64,000 bases of DNA from contig JACQAM010000026.1 of the NCBI GenBank assembly GCA_016194975.1, positions 80,040-144,039 on the forward strand, in the 5' to 3' direction. The notes under the pieces are model-generated. The model made no database searches and was not told the origin of the DNA. It was given only the letters and a program-made list of their open reading frames with translations. Positions 16,032-24,737 of the stretch are shown one piece after another. The stretch is from Bacteroidota bacterium. GTDB taxonomy: Bacteria; Bacteroidota; Bacteroidia; Palsa-965. Position numbers and translations under genes: made by a program. Numbering within the stretch: position 1 is the first letter of the stretch; every line of letters starts with the position of its first letter.

Positions 16032-16868
16032 TTACAAAAAGATATCGTTCATCAATTCTCCTCCCGGCGTAACTGCATATTTTTCAAGATCTGTAATTCC
16101 ATTCTTAGCAAGAACTTCTTCGTCAATGAAAAAATTTCCGGTATCGCGCGAATTGAAAATAAAATAAGCGGTGTCAGCAAGAATTTCCGGCTTACGCGAT
16201 TTACGCATCAGTTCTTCTCCTCCTAAAATATTTTTCACCGCCGCCGTTGCAATGGTGGTGCGCGGCCACAATGAATTCACGCAGATATTATCTTTTTTCA
16301 ATTCCTCCGCCATTCCCATCGTGAGCATACTCATTCCGAATTTGGAAATAGTATATGGCGCAAAATGTGAGAACCATTGTTTGTCGATGTGAATGGGTGG
16401 AGATAAAGTGAGAATGTGCGCCGATGATGATTTTTTCAGATGGGGAATGCAGTGCCGCGATACGAGATAAGTTCCGCGCGTGTTGATGTCCATCATGAGA
16501 TCATATTGTTTCGCCGGTAAAATGGAAACGGGAGAAAGATTGATGGCGCTCGCATTATTTACCAGAATATCTATGCCGCCGAATTTTTCCACGGCCGCTG
16601 CCACAGCCGCTGTCACCTGTTCTTCTTCGCGGATATCGCATTTCACGGGCAAACATTTTCCGCCCCGCCCGACTGCGTCATGCGGGCGGGCAGCTTTTTC
16701 AATTTCAGCAGCTGCCGAAAAAATTGTTCCGCCGAGTTTCGGATTTTCTTCAGTTGATTTTGCAGCGATCACAATGTTCGCGCCCTCGCGCGCCATGCGC
16801 AACGCGATAGCTTTTCCAATTCCGCGACTGCCGCCTGTGATGAAAATAGTTTTGCCTGTAAATGTCAT
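16032..16868 (-). CDS. Short-chain dehydrogenase/reductase (HSDL2-like) with repeat-derived insertion
   Basis: Cytoplasmic NAD(P)-dependent oxidoreductase of the SDR family, closest in pattern to hydroxysteroid dehydrogenase-like 2. Cofactor motif TGGSRGIGKA at residues 11-20, NNAS at about 106-109, and the catalytic YTISK near residue 179. Substrate unknown. Between EIEKA and GGKCLPVKCDIR the protein has about nine extra residues (ARPHDAVGR) encoded by a short palindromic repeat that also occurs in the tex leader at 61.8 kb. The insertion keeps the frame and lies in a surface loop after the first βαβ unit, so the enzyme may still be active. Confidence 0.85.
   Translation of the reverse strand: MTFTGKTIFITGGSRGIGKAIALRMAREGANIVIAAKSTEENPKLGGTIFSAAAEIEKAARPHDAVGRGGKCLPVKCDIREEEQVTAAVAAAVEKFGGIDILVNNASAINLSPVSILPAKQYDLMMDINTRGTYLVSRHCIPHLKKSSSAHILTLSPPIHIDKQWFSHFAPYTISKFGMSMLTMGMAEELKKDNICVNSLWPRTTIATAAVKNILGGEELMRKSRKPEILADTAYFIFNSRDTGNFFIDEEVLAKNGITDLEKYAVTPGGELMNDIFL
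16664..16690. repeat. Palindromic repeat inserted in the SDR coding sequence
   Basis: Perfect inverted repeat CCCGCCCG / CGGGCGGG with an eleven-base loop that includes GCGTCATG. The minus-strand sequence matches the element at 61775-61803 at about five of every six positions, including GATGACG-like and AGTCGGGC blocks. It encodes extra residues in the SDR protein. Confidence 0.75.
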
Positions 16869-16947
16869 TCGCTAAAGTTAGCCACAGATTTCACAGATTC
16901 ACGCAGATTTTTTTCAATCTCATGTCTCACGTCTCACCACTCACATC

Positions 16948-16955
16948 TATATTTG
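16948..16955 (+). promoter_or_regulatory. -7 promoter element TATATTTG
   Basis: Perfect TAnnTTTG, 37 bases before the ATG of the VOC-family gene at 16993. Confidence 0.5.
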
Positions 16956-16992
16956 CAGACAATTTATCATTCATCATTTATCATTCAACATT

Positions 16993-18042
16993 ATGGTCAT
17001 CTCCGGCATCCAGCAAATAGGAATAGGAATTCCAGATGTTCACGCCGCATTCAAATGGTATCGTCAGCATTTCGGAATGGACGTTCCGGTTTTTGAAGAA
17101 GCGGCCGAAGCAAATCTCATGCTGCCTTACACCGGCGGAAAAGGCCATTCGCGTCATGCCATTCTCGCCGTGAATATGAAAGGCGGCGGCGGATTTGAAA
17201 TATGGCAATACACTTCGCGCAAACCGGTTCCTGTTCCTTTCGAAATTCAACTCGGAGATATCGGACATTTTGTAACGAGAATGAAATCGGATGATGTGAA
17301 TGCATCGTATAAATTTCTGAAAAGTAAAAACGCTGATATTTTAAGTGAAGTAAAAAAATCTCCTGACGGGCAACCCAATTTTTTTGTTCGCGATCCGTGG
17401 GGAAATATCTTTGAAATTGTTCCGGGAACAGATTGGTTCGGAAAAGGAAAACAACATACAGGCGGGCCTGCGGGCGCGTTACTCGGTGTGACAGACATTG
17501 AACGTTCAAAAAAATTCTACGGAGAAATTCTTGGATACGATACTGTGGTTTATGACAAGAGTGGAAAATTCGATGATCTGAAAAATCTTCCCGGTGGAGA
17601 TGTGGAATGCAGAAGAGTTTTACTGAAACATTCGAAACCGCGCGCGGGTGCGTTCTCGCGATTGCTCGGTTCATCACAAATAGAATTAATTCAAGTCGCC
17701 GGAAAAACAAGAAAAATTTTCGAGGGAAGATGGTGGGGCGACCGCGGATTCATTCATTTGTGTTTCGACATTGTGGGAATGAATGAAATGAAAAAATTAT
17801 GCGAAGAGAAAGATCATCCGTTCACTGTTGACTCAGCAAACAGTTTCGACATGGGGGAAGCGGCCGGGCATTTTTCATACATAGAAGATCCGGATGGAAC
17901 ACTCATTGAATTTGTGGAAACGCACAAAGTTCCCGTGCTGAAAAAACTCGGCTGGTATTTGAATTTAAAAAATCGTCCTGCAGAAAAACCACTGGCGGAT
18001 TGGATGGTGAAGAGTATGGGATTGAACCGGGTGAAGGATTGA
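16993..18042 (+). CDS. VOC (glyoxalase/dioxygenase-fold) protein with two domains
   Basis: 349-residue cytoplasmic protein with two vicinal-oxygen-chelate modules. The first begins QQIGIGIPDVHAAFKWYRQHFG and ends with FFVRDPWGNIFEIVPG; the second begins GALLGVTDIERSKKFYGEIL and ends SYIEDPDGTLIEFVETH. The paired His/Glu positions in these strands are the usual metal ligands of glyoxalase- and extradiol-dioxygenase-like enzymes. The actual reaction cannot be told. It is monocistronic, with an own promoter and a palindromic region after the stop. Confidence 0.8.
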   Translation: MVISGIQQIGIGIPDVHAAFKWYRQHFGMDVPVFEEAAEANLMLPYTGGKGHSRHAILAVNMKGGGGFEIWQYTSRKPVPVPFEIQLGDIGHFVTRMKSDDVNASYKFLKSKNADILSEVKKSPDGQPNFFVRDPWGNIFEIVPGTDWFGKGKQHTGGPAGALLGVTDIERSKKFYGEILGYDTVVYDKSGKFDDLKNLPGGDVECRRVLLKHSKPRAGAFSRLLGSSQIELIQVAGKTRKIFEGRWWGDRGFIHLCFDIVGMNEMKKLCEEKDHPFTVDSANSFDMGEAAGHFSYIEDPDGTLIEFVETHKVPVLKKLGWYLNLKNRPAEKPLADWMVKSMGLNRVKD

Positions 18043-18047
18043 TTACA

Positions 18048-18070
18048 GCCTTCGACAAGCTCAGTCTGAC
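18048..18070 (+). repeat. Dispersed repeat of the CTTCGACAAGCTCAG type
   Basis: Just after the VOC gene stop. The 23-base stretch contains CTTCGACAAGCTCAGTCTGA, a motif I know as a common extragenic repeat in Bacteroidota and other genomes. Only one copy is present in the window. Confidence 0.5.
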
Positions 18071-18078
18071 AATTATGG

Positions 18079-18165
18079 AATGACAAATTACAGATTGAAA
18101 AACTCCTGAGATGGTCATTATTCGTCTTTCAATCGGAAATTTGGATTTCTGTAAAATTTGTCATT
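18079..18165. terminator. Nested inverted repeats between convergent genes
   Basis: Outer arms AATGACAAATT (18079-18089) and AATTTGTCATT (18155-18165) are perfectly complementary, and inner arms GATTGAAA (18093-18100) and TTTCAATC (18127-18134) nest inside. A long stem of this kind between two convergent genes probably ends transcription from both sides. Confidence 0.6.
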
Positions 18166-19276
18166 ACTCCTTACACTTCTTCCTTGTAACAGGTATAGAA
18201 TACCCGAAACCGAATTCGAAAAAATCGGCATGCGCCCAGCGTGTTCTTAATGTAAGACTGGCAACAAAATGATCATTGATCTGGTAACGCAATCCAATGC
18301 GATGAAAAAAATGATACGGCACTCTGCTATAAGCGTAATAACCCATTTCAACCGGCATAGATAATCGTCCTACGACCAAAGCAAATCCGGCTTTTACTCC
18401 CACTTGCACATTCTGAACAGGATTTGCAAGCCCGATGATCGTATCGCTTTTGTAACGTTCGTACAACGATCCGTCATACAATACTTCTGCCCCGGCATTC
18501 CATTTTATTTTTTTTCCATTGAACGTTTCATAATTAATTGAAACAACTCCGGCAGTATATTTTTTACTATCGCCGCGTGTGAGCGCAGCCCATCCGACAG
18601 AAGCATAAGTGACCACATGAAAAGTTCTTACCCTGCAGATGACAGTATCCGGCATTTGCATTTTATTGTTTTCACCGAAATGATATCCGAGCCCGAGATT
18701 GAACGACACCATATTTATTCCGAGGTTCGGCAGTTTCATCGCTCCATTCGAAAAATGGGTCATCCCTATTCCTGTTTCTATCCGCCATTTTTCCGACAAC
18801 CGGATCTGCGCATTGAGACGGAGATTCACAAATCCATTCATGTTCGATCCGATCATAATGTTAGTCGGATTGTCCTCGCCATATTTTTTTGTGACATATC
18901 CGAGCGATGTGCCGACTTTGAATTTCAATGCAATTATTTTTCCCTGCGCAATATTGAAATTAATGAACGGGTAAAATGAAAAGCCATTCCCGAGAACTGC
19001 AGGATTTGCAAACTGAACGCCGACGAACGTTACACCAACTTCCGGGCAATGATAAATGCAATGCCATATTTTTTTTCCGCAGACCGGCCGCGAAAAATTG
19101 ACTTCTATCGCTGTTGAATTTCCGCCCACCATATCGCGGATATAATTATGCTGGGCGAGAATCATTCCATCATGCGCATTTATGGAAAAATAAAAACCGG
19201 AATTATTGTTCTGAGAAAACGAAAAGGAAGAAACCATGATCTGCACACCGGTCAGAAAAATGCAAGCCCGCTTCAT
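18164..19276 (-). CDS. Acyloxyacyl hydrolase family protein (PagL-like lipid A deacylase)
   Basis: Predicted outer membrane enzyme that removes an acyl chain from lipid A. The region IGMTHFSNGAMKLPNLGINMVSFNLGL (partly shown: THFSNGAMKLPNLGINM) contains the PagL-type active-site His-Ser pair in HFSNGA, followed by the conserved glycine-rich barrel strand. A signal peptide is present (MKRACIFLTGVQIMVSSFSFSQ), so I start at 19276; the open frame extends about 40 codons further up without any secretion signal. About 370 residues is larger than proteobacterial PagL but normal for Bacteroidota versions, with an added C-terminal barrel-like half. Confidence 0.8.
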   Translation of the reverse strand: MKRACIFLTGVQIMVSSFSFSQNNNSGFYFSINAHDGMILAQHNYIRDMVGGNSTAIEVNFSRPVCGKKIWHCIYHCPEVGVTFVGVQFANPAVLGNGFSFYPFINFNIAQGKIIALKFKVGTSLGYVTKKYGEDNPTNIMIGSNMNGFVNLRLNAQIRLSEKWRIETGIGMTHFSNGAMKLPNLGINMVSFNLGLGYHFGENNKMQMPDTVICRVRTFHVVTYASVGWAALTRGDSKKYTAGVVSINYETFNGKKIKWNAGAEVLYDGSLYERYKSDTIIGLANPVQNVQVGVKAGFALVVGRLSMPVEMGYYAYSRVPYHFFHRIGLRYQINDHFVASLTLRTRWAHADFFEFGFGYSIPVTRKKCKE

Positions 19277-19401
19277 GGAAATATCAAACATCTTTTTTTT
19301 CTGAATAAATATACAAATAGAAAATGTCCTGCATTTGTGATCTGGAAAAAATATTGCGCCCCAATTAAAAACTATCATAGAACAGTGTTTTGAAATCACT
19401 G

Positions 19402-20310
19402 CTAATAAAAAACACCCGGATCAAGGAAAGCATTATAATAAAAACGTGCAGGCCTTATCTTTTGCCCTTTGTGGTACAAATACGGAAGCCCATAAGTGTC
19501 GAGCATAGGAATTGGCGCATTTTTATTTCTGAATACATCGTGAATAAAACGATTCTGAATTGCATCGCGCACCTGCTCGGCATCAACACCTGCATTCACC
19601 TGAGCAAATTGAGAATAAGGAAGAACAACTTTCAACTGCGCGCTGAGTAATCCGTGAGAATAATTCGGGTAAACGCCACCCGTGGTATCCATATATCCGT
19701 ACGGCAAATGAGCCGAAGAATCGGCAACGCGGTTTCCCATCTGACCGGTCCACAGTGTAGAATTAATTCCGTACTGAAATTGTTTGTCCTGGTATTGCAG
19801 CAGTACAGCGCCCGTGCGGAAACGATCGAAACGTGGCCGCGCAAAAATATCATTCTCGATGAGTAAACTGAAATGATCGTACTGCAATCCCACGATGCCC
19901 GTTTGTTGCGTGGTTTTTATTTTATTGAAATAACAGTTGTAAGAATAAGCGAAACTGTTTTTGTAATGCGTTTGATTGCTTACGGAACTTAAAAATAAAT
20001 TCGTGTCGCTGTTCATTTTTCCGAAACCAAACACCACACCCAATGAAGCGACTGCCTCTCCGTATTTTTTTTGTGGTCCCAGGTTGCGGAAATTAAAATA
20101 ATACCGCAGATCGGAATTCATCTGGAAAAAATTTTCTGAATAATACGCGCTCACACTTATTCCAACCCTGTCGAAACGATTGCCAAGCGCAAACACCACT
20201 CCCGCATTTACCCCGACATTTTTTTGTGTGTACAATTGCGCATCCGAGTTCTGAAACAGGAAAAGAAAACAGAATATTAAAATCAATTTTATGGGCATTG
20301 CTGTTTTCAT
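19402..20310 (-). CDS. Exported protein resembling polymorphic toxin type 23 family
   Basis: 302 residues with a signal peptide ending NSDAQ. The blocks VGVNAGVVFALGNRFDRVGI, GVVFGFGKMNSDTNLF, QTHYKNSFAYSYNCYF and IENDIFARPRFDRFRTGAVLLQYQ match my memory of the Bacteroidota proteins labelled 'polymorphic toxin type 23 domain'. That label comes from toxin surveys, but here there is no delivery module or immunity gene, and the repeated aromatic, glycine-rich strands look more like an outer membrane barrel. Treat toxin activity as unproven. Confidence 0.6.
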   Translation of the reverse strand: MKTAMPIKLILIFCFLFLFQNSDAQLYTQKNVGVNAGVVFALGNRFDRVGISVSAYYSENFFQMNSDLRYYFNFRNLGPQKKYGEAVASLGVVFGFGKMNSDTNLFLSSVSNQTHYKNSFAYSYNCYFNKIKTTQQTGIVGLQYDHFSLLIENDIFARPRFDRFRTGAVLLQYQDKQFQYGINSTLWTGQMGNRVADSSAHLPYGYMDTTGGVYPNYSHGLLSAQLKVVLPYSQFAQVNAGVDAEQVRDAIQNRFIHDVFRNKNAPIPMLDTYGLPYLYHKGQKIRPARFYYNAFLDPGVFY

Positions 20311-20383
20311 CAGTGAATATCCGGGAAGTTTTTTTTCCAGACACAGAATACTTCCCTGTTTATTTTAAATTTTTGATTCGCTA

Positions 20384-21733
20384 TCAATTCAATTCTTCAA
20401 AGCGCGAGAGAATTCCGGTTCTCATTCGCATTAATTTATTTCCCTCTTCTTTCCCGGTCATCCACCATCTCAGGCTTCCCGAAAATCTTTTCACGTACAC
20501 CCAGTACGCCTGCGCGTGCAATCCGCTCACGGGCACGAGCAGCATGAATGCTAAGAGCAAATACCAGTTGCGGAAGATGAGCGCCACCGCCAGTGATTGC
20601 AACAACCACCATATCTGCCAGAAATAAACGCCGATCGTTCCATTCACCGAAGCGCTCCACTCAATCTGCTTCACCACTTTTTTCTGAATGAGCCAGGGAA
20701 TTTTATAAGGAATGTAATTTGTGATCACACCGAAAATGTGCAAAGGCAACCCGGTGATAAAAAATAAAATGTAAAATAATACTTTCGAATCCGTCACACG
20801 GCGATGGTCATATTCGTTCAGTACACGGTCGCGGAGTTTTTTCTTTTTTAATTCTTCGAAATAAGTTTTCACTTCGTGGCGGAATTCTTTGGACTGGTGC
20901 GGTGATCTTTTTTCAAATGCATTTATTTTTTCCGCGATCGCGCACGAGACCGCGTATGTATGCGCGGGATTGGAAACATCCAGATTTTTTTCCTGCGCTT
21001 GTTTCGCAAAGAGCATTTCCTCGAGATGAGCCACCACCTCATCATTTTTATCTTCTTCTATTACCACCACCAGCTTCTTCATTTTCTCCTCGAGATCCTT
21101 CGTAAACTGGTTGATCGCTCTCGGTTTATCTTTCCGGTAAATTTCTTCGTAATCCTTCACGTCGAATGGTTCGCCATAGCGAATGGAAACGCGGCTGCGG
21201 AATTTCCACGGCGTTGCCGAATAATTCACACCCACCGGCACAATTTTCAATCCGAGTTTGAAATCGTGTTTCTCTTCTGTGCCGAGCGCAATCCGCGCTG
21301 TTCCCTTTTTCAGCTTGCGCAAACGGCGTTCCTGCACACACAATCCTTCTGAAAAAATGATGATCGCTTTTTCTTCTCCCAGCAGCAGCGAACATTTGTC
21401 GAACGTATCGTCATTCTTCGCGAGATTTTCCACGCCTTCCTGCAAACGATAAATGGGAACGATGCCAATGAAGGAAAGAAATTTTGCCAGCGTTTTTTTC
21501 CGGAACACATCCGACCGCGCGAGGAACCAGCTTCGTCTCCAGTAAGTACTGCCCACCAGGATCGGATCCATAAAAGCATTCGTGTGATTGGAACAGAAAA
21601 TGACCGCCCCCTTCGCAGGAATATTTTCTTTTCCCACTGCATGCTTCCACCGGTTGTAACGATAGAAATAAAACATGAGGGTATTGAACGAGATCCACAT
21701 GTACCGGTAAAATATTGCACCGATTATTTTCAC
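20384..21733 (-). CDS. Lysophospholipid acyltransferase with C-terminal membrane segments
   Basis: PlsC-fold acyltransferase, likely acting on 1-acylglycerol-3-phosphate or another lysolipid at the inner membrane. HX4D motif NHTNAFMD at about residue 45, arginine block IVPIYRLQEG, and FSEG (IIIFSEGLCV) for substrate binding. The C-terminal third has two or three membrane helices (LFYILFFITGLPLHIFGV, WWLLQSLAVALIF, LLLAFMLLVPVSG), as in a Bacteroidota subfamily of about 450 aa. GTG at 21733 is chosen as start because the frame further upstream is low-complexity repeat and a near-perfect -7 element (TATCTTTA) lies five bases before the GTG. Confidence 0.8.
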   Translation of the reverse strand: MKIIGAIFYRYMWISFNTLMFYFYRYNRWKHAVGKENIPAKGAVIFCSNHTNAFMDPILVGSTYWRRSWFLARSDVFRKKTLAKFLSFIGIVPIYRLQEGVENLAKNDDTFDKCSLLLGEEKAIIIFSEGLCVQERRLRKLKKGTARIALGTEEKHDFKLGLKIVPVGVNYSATPWKFRSRVSIRYGEPFDVKDYEEIYRKDKPRAINQFTKDLEEKMKKLVVVIEEDKNDEVVAHLEEMLFAKQAQEKNLDVSNPAHTYAVSCAIAEKINAFEKRSPHQSKEFRHEVKTYFEELKKKKLRDRVLNEYDHRRVTDSKVLFYILFFITGLPLHIFGVITNYIPYKIPWLIQKKVVKQIEWSASVNGTIGVYFWQIWWLLQSLAVALIFRNWYLLLAFMLLVPVSGLHAQAYWVYVKRFSGSLRWWMTGKEEGNKLMRMRTGILSRFEELN

Positions 21734-21749
21734 GACGTAAAGATAGTGT

Positions 21750-21802
21750 GAGAACGGAGAACTGAGAAGTGAGAACTGAGAGCGGAGAACTGAGAAGTGA
21801 GA
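21750..21802. repeat. Degenerate short tandem repeats of GAGAACTGAGAAGTGA type
   Basis: GAGAACTGAGAAGTGA occurs twice exactly, with intervening variants, in the intergenic region upstream of the acyltransferase. It is noncoding; no function is evident. Confidence 0.6.
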
Positions 21803-21900
21803 TTTGTGGTGTGGCAATTTTTTTACTGTTCTATTAACGATGTTCTCTTCTTTATCTAAATTCTAAGTACTAAGCTCTAAGTTCTCATACTATTTTCCAT

Positions 21901-21908
21901 TAAATTTG
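21901..21908 (+). promoter_or_regulatory. -7 promoter element TAAATTTG
   Basis: Perfect TAnnTTTG, 23 bases before the ATG of the T9SS gene at 21932. Confidence 0.55.
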
Positions 21909-21931
21909 ATCTGCTCAATACTTCCCTCCTC

Positions 21932-24610
21932 ATGAAAAAAATATTTTTCTTCACCGCCATCTTCCTCGTACAGTTTTTATCGGCGCAAAAATTCATTCAT
22001 CCGAAAACGGATTCTGCACTTACGCTCACCGATATGCAAAAACAATTCGGCGAATACAAGGAAACGCATAACCTGAAAAAAGAAAAGGGCTGGAAATATT
22101 TCAAGCGGTTTGAAATGGATGAACAAATGCATACCAATGGCCGCGGTGAGGTGTGCGATCCTACGGATTATATCCGTGCAGCGATCGATGTTGCTGAACA
22201 GAAACAAGCGGAGAATAATTCCACTGCGTTGATGAATGCGTGGTATCCTGTGGGGCCGAATGTTTTGCCGAATAACATTACCGGCTATATGGAAAATGGT
22301 ATCGGCAGAATAAATTGCATTGCTTTTCACCCAACGAATGCTTCCACTTATTTTGTAGGAGTCGCGCAGGGAGGAATGTGGAAAACAACGAACGACGGAG
22401 GAAGCTGGACTCCGCTCACTGATAATCTTCCCATCACGCGAATCAGTGATATTGCCATCGATCCGAATGATCCGGATAACACGATGTATATTTCTGTTTG
22501 TGATTTTGAATACATCGGTTTTGGTTTGTATCTGAACGGAAGAAAAAGAAATACACATTACGGACTCGGCGTTTACAAAACAACAGATGGAGGAGCGACG
22601 TGGAATCCAACCGGACTTACATTTCAACTCACACAAGGCGATGCTTCACTCATTCGAAGAGTGATCGTTGATCCTGCCAACAGTAATATCATTGTTGCGT
22701 GCGGCGTTTCGGGAATGTATCGTTCCATTGACGCGGGCGTAACATGGACCACCATCAACACCGGATTATTCTGGGATCTGCAGAAAGATCCTGTGTCGTC
22801 AAATATTTTATATGCAGCAACAGGATGGGTAATGAATTCAAATGATGGCGCATGTTCCATTATGAAATCGACTGACTTCGGTTTGACATGGACCACTTTG
22901 AATACAGGAATTCCGGCAACGGGAACTGTGCAGCGAATAAAATTAGCGATCGCTCCTTCCGATCCGAATTATGTTTACGCGATCACGTGCGATACACAAT
23001 TCGGTTTGTACGGAATTTATAAATCTACCAATGCGGGAACCTCGTGGAGTTACATTGCACCAACTACGAATGTACTCGAAGCCGGCGACGGAACTTCTCC
23101 CGGCGGACAAGGAACTTATGATCTCGCCATTATGGTGAATGCAACGAACAGAAATATTATTTACACCGGCGGAGTGAATCTTTACGGATCAAGCGATGGA
23201 GGAAATACTTTTGATCCTGCAAGTCACTGGACACTTGGTTACGGCCCTACTATTCACGGCGACATCCATTTCATTGACAGAAATCCGGTGAACGGAAATA
23301 TTTTCGTTTGTTCCGATGGTGGAGTTTATCGCACCACAAATATTATTACGCAAACATGGGCATCGGCCAACAGCGGAAATAACTGGCCAACCGTTTGGAA
23401 CACGATCGGATCGAATCTGCAGATCACTTCTTTCTACCGGATTTCTTCTTCGCGCAACGCGGCCGATCGCTTGTGTGCGGGCGCGCAGGACAACGCAACT
23501 TTTTATTTAAAGAACAGTGCGTGGTTCACGATCTTCGGCGGCGATGGAATGGATACGTATCTCGATCCGCTGAATAATTCGAATGTGATCGGATCGAGCC
23601 AGTACGGATCTTTTTATAATTCGCAGAACGATGGATTCTCCGATATGGGAACGAATCCGAATATGAATGGAGAAAATGCAGAATGGACTTCGCCGCTCAC
23701 TGCTGATTATAATAATCCCGGAACCATGTACGCCGGTTTCCAGAACGTTTACAAATCGACGGACAATGGATTCAACTGGACACAAATTTCGAATTTCACC
23801 GAACCCACTTACGGAACAGAAATTTCTGCGATTGCAGTTTCAAATACCAATGCAAATACAATTTATGTGACCAAGCGTGTACGTTATGAATACAATGAGA
23901 ACGGGAAAATTTATAAAACCACCAATGGAGGCGGAACGTGGACGAACATCACTGCAAATGTTCCCGACACACTTTATTACACGAGTGTAGAAATTTCAGA
24001 AACAGATCCGCTCTCTGCGTGGGTCACACTCGCCGGATTCGCCGCGGGGCAAAAAGTTTATCGCACAACGAATGGAGGAACTTCGTGGGCCAATGTTTCA
24101 TACAATCTTCCGAACATTCCGGTGAACTGCGTAAAATATATTCCGGGAACAGGAAATGTAATGATCGCCACAGATCTCGGCGTTTATCTTTTTGATGCCG
24201 TAAATAATCAATGGGTTTTGCGCAGCATCGGTTTGCCCAATGTAATCTGTTCCGATCTCGAAGTGAATGTGAATACGAATAAAATTTATGTATGCACATT
24301 CGGCCGCGGCATCTGGGCAACTGATCTCGATGTGTTCACGAATCTGCAACCAACAATTTCTTCTTCTTTGCAAATGAATTTATTTCCTTCGCCCAATAAC
24401 GGAACATTTACGATTTCGCTCACCGGCGAAAATTCTTCTTCACAGGAACTTTCGCTCGACGTGATCGACGTGATGGGACGCGTGGTGCATTCCGAAAAAT
24501 TGATTGGTAAAAATTCGTACGAAATAAAACTCGATGTTCTTCCCGGAATGTATTTCGCGCACGTGAGCGGAACGGGCGTGAAAGGCGTGAAGAGTTTTGT
24601 GGTAGAGTAG
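21932..24610 (+). CDS. Secreted sialidase/sortilin-type β-propeller with type A T9SS domain
   Basis: 892-residue secreted protein. Signal peptide MKKIFFFTAIFLVQFLSAQ, then many BNR/Asp-box repeats (TTNDGGSWTP, TTDGGATWNPTG, SIDAGVTWTTI, STDFGLTWTTL, STNAGTSWSYI, STDNGFNWTQI, TTNGGGTWTNI, TTNGGTSWANV) that form sortilin/glycosidase-like propellers. No sialidase arginine triad is evident, so binding rather than hydrolysis is likely. The C-terminal 75 residues (NLFPSPNNGTFTISL... DVIDVMGRVVHSEKL ... VLPGMYFAHVSG) are a type A sorting domain. The last ten codons are repeated at 26925-26956, on the far side of the restriction-modification cassette. Confidence 0.9.
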   Translation: MKKIFFFTAIFLVQFLSAQKFIHPKTDSALTLTDMQKQFGEYKETHNLKKEKGWKYFKRFEMDEQMHTNGRGEVCDPTDYIRAAIDVAEQKQAENNSTALMNAWYPVGPNVLPNNITGYMENGIGRINCIAFHPTNASTYFVGVAQGGMWKTTNDGGSWTPLTDNLPITRISDIAIDPNDPDNTMYISVCDFEYIGFGLYLNGRKRNTHYGLGVYKTTDGGATWNPTGLTFQLTQGDASLIRRVIVDPANSNIIVACGVSGMYRSIDAGVTWTTINTGLFWDLQKDPVSSNILYAATGWVMNSNDGACSIMKSTDFGLTWTTLNTGIPATGTVQRIKLAIAPSDPNYVYAITCDTQFGLYGIYKSTNAGTSWSYIAPTTNVLEAGDGTSPGGQGTYDLAIMVNATNRNIIYTGGVNLYGSSDGGNTFDPASHWTLGYGPTIHGDIHFIDRNPVNGNIFVCSDGGVYRTTNIITQTWASANSGNNWPTVWNTIGSNLQITSFYRISSSRNAADRLCAGAQDNATFYLKNSAWFTIFGGDGMDTYLDPLNNSNVIGSSQYGSFYNSQNDGFSDMGTNPNMNGENAEWTSPLTADYNNPGTMYAGFQNVYKSTDNGFNWTQISNFTEPTYGTEISAIAVSNTNANTIYVTKRVRYEYNENGKIYKTTNGGGTWTNITANVPDTLYYTSVEISETDPLSAWVTLAGFAAGQKVYRTTNGGTSWANVSYNLPNIPVNCVKYIPGTGNVMIATDLGVYLFDAVNNQWVLRSIGLPNVICSDLEVNVNTNKIYVCTFGRGIWATDLDVFTNLQPTISSSLQMNLFPSPNNGTFTISLTGENSSSQELSLDVIDVMGRVVHSEKLIGKNSYEIKLDVLPGMYFAHVSGTGVKGVKSFVVE
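24577..24608 (+). repeat. Direct repeat, host copy, at the 3' end of the T9SS gene
   Basis: 32 bases covering the last codons (VKGVKSFVVE) and the first base of the stop codon. They are identical to 26925-26956. Together the copies flank the methyltransferase cassette. Confidence 0.95.
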
Positions 24611-24737
24611 AGACAATCAATTTCTCGTTCTGAACTGAAACATTGATAGATTTCACCGTTAATATTTTTATGAAAACTAAGTCGGCTTTGCCTAAATGCT
24701 AACTCTGCTTTGTATTACTTTGTCTAAAATATTTCTC

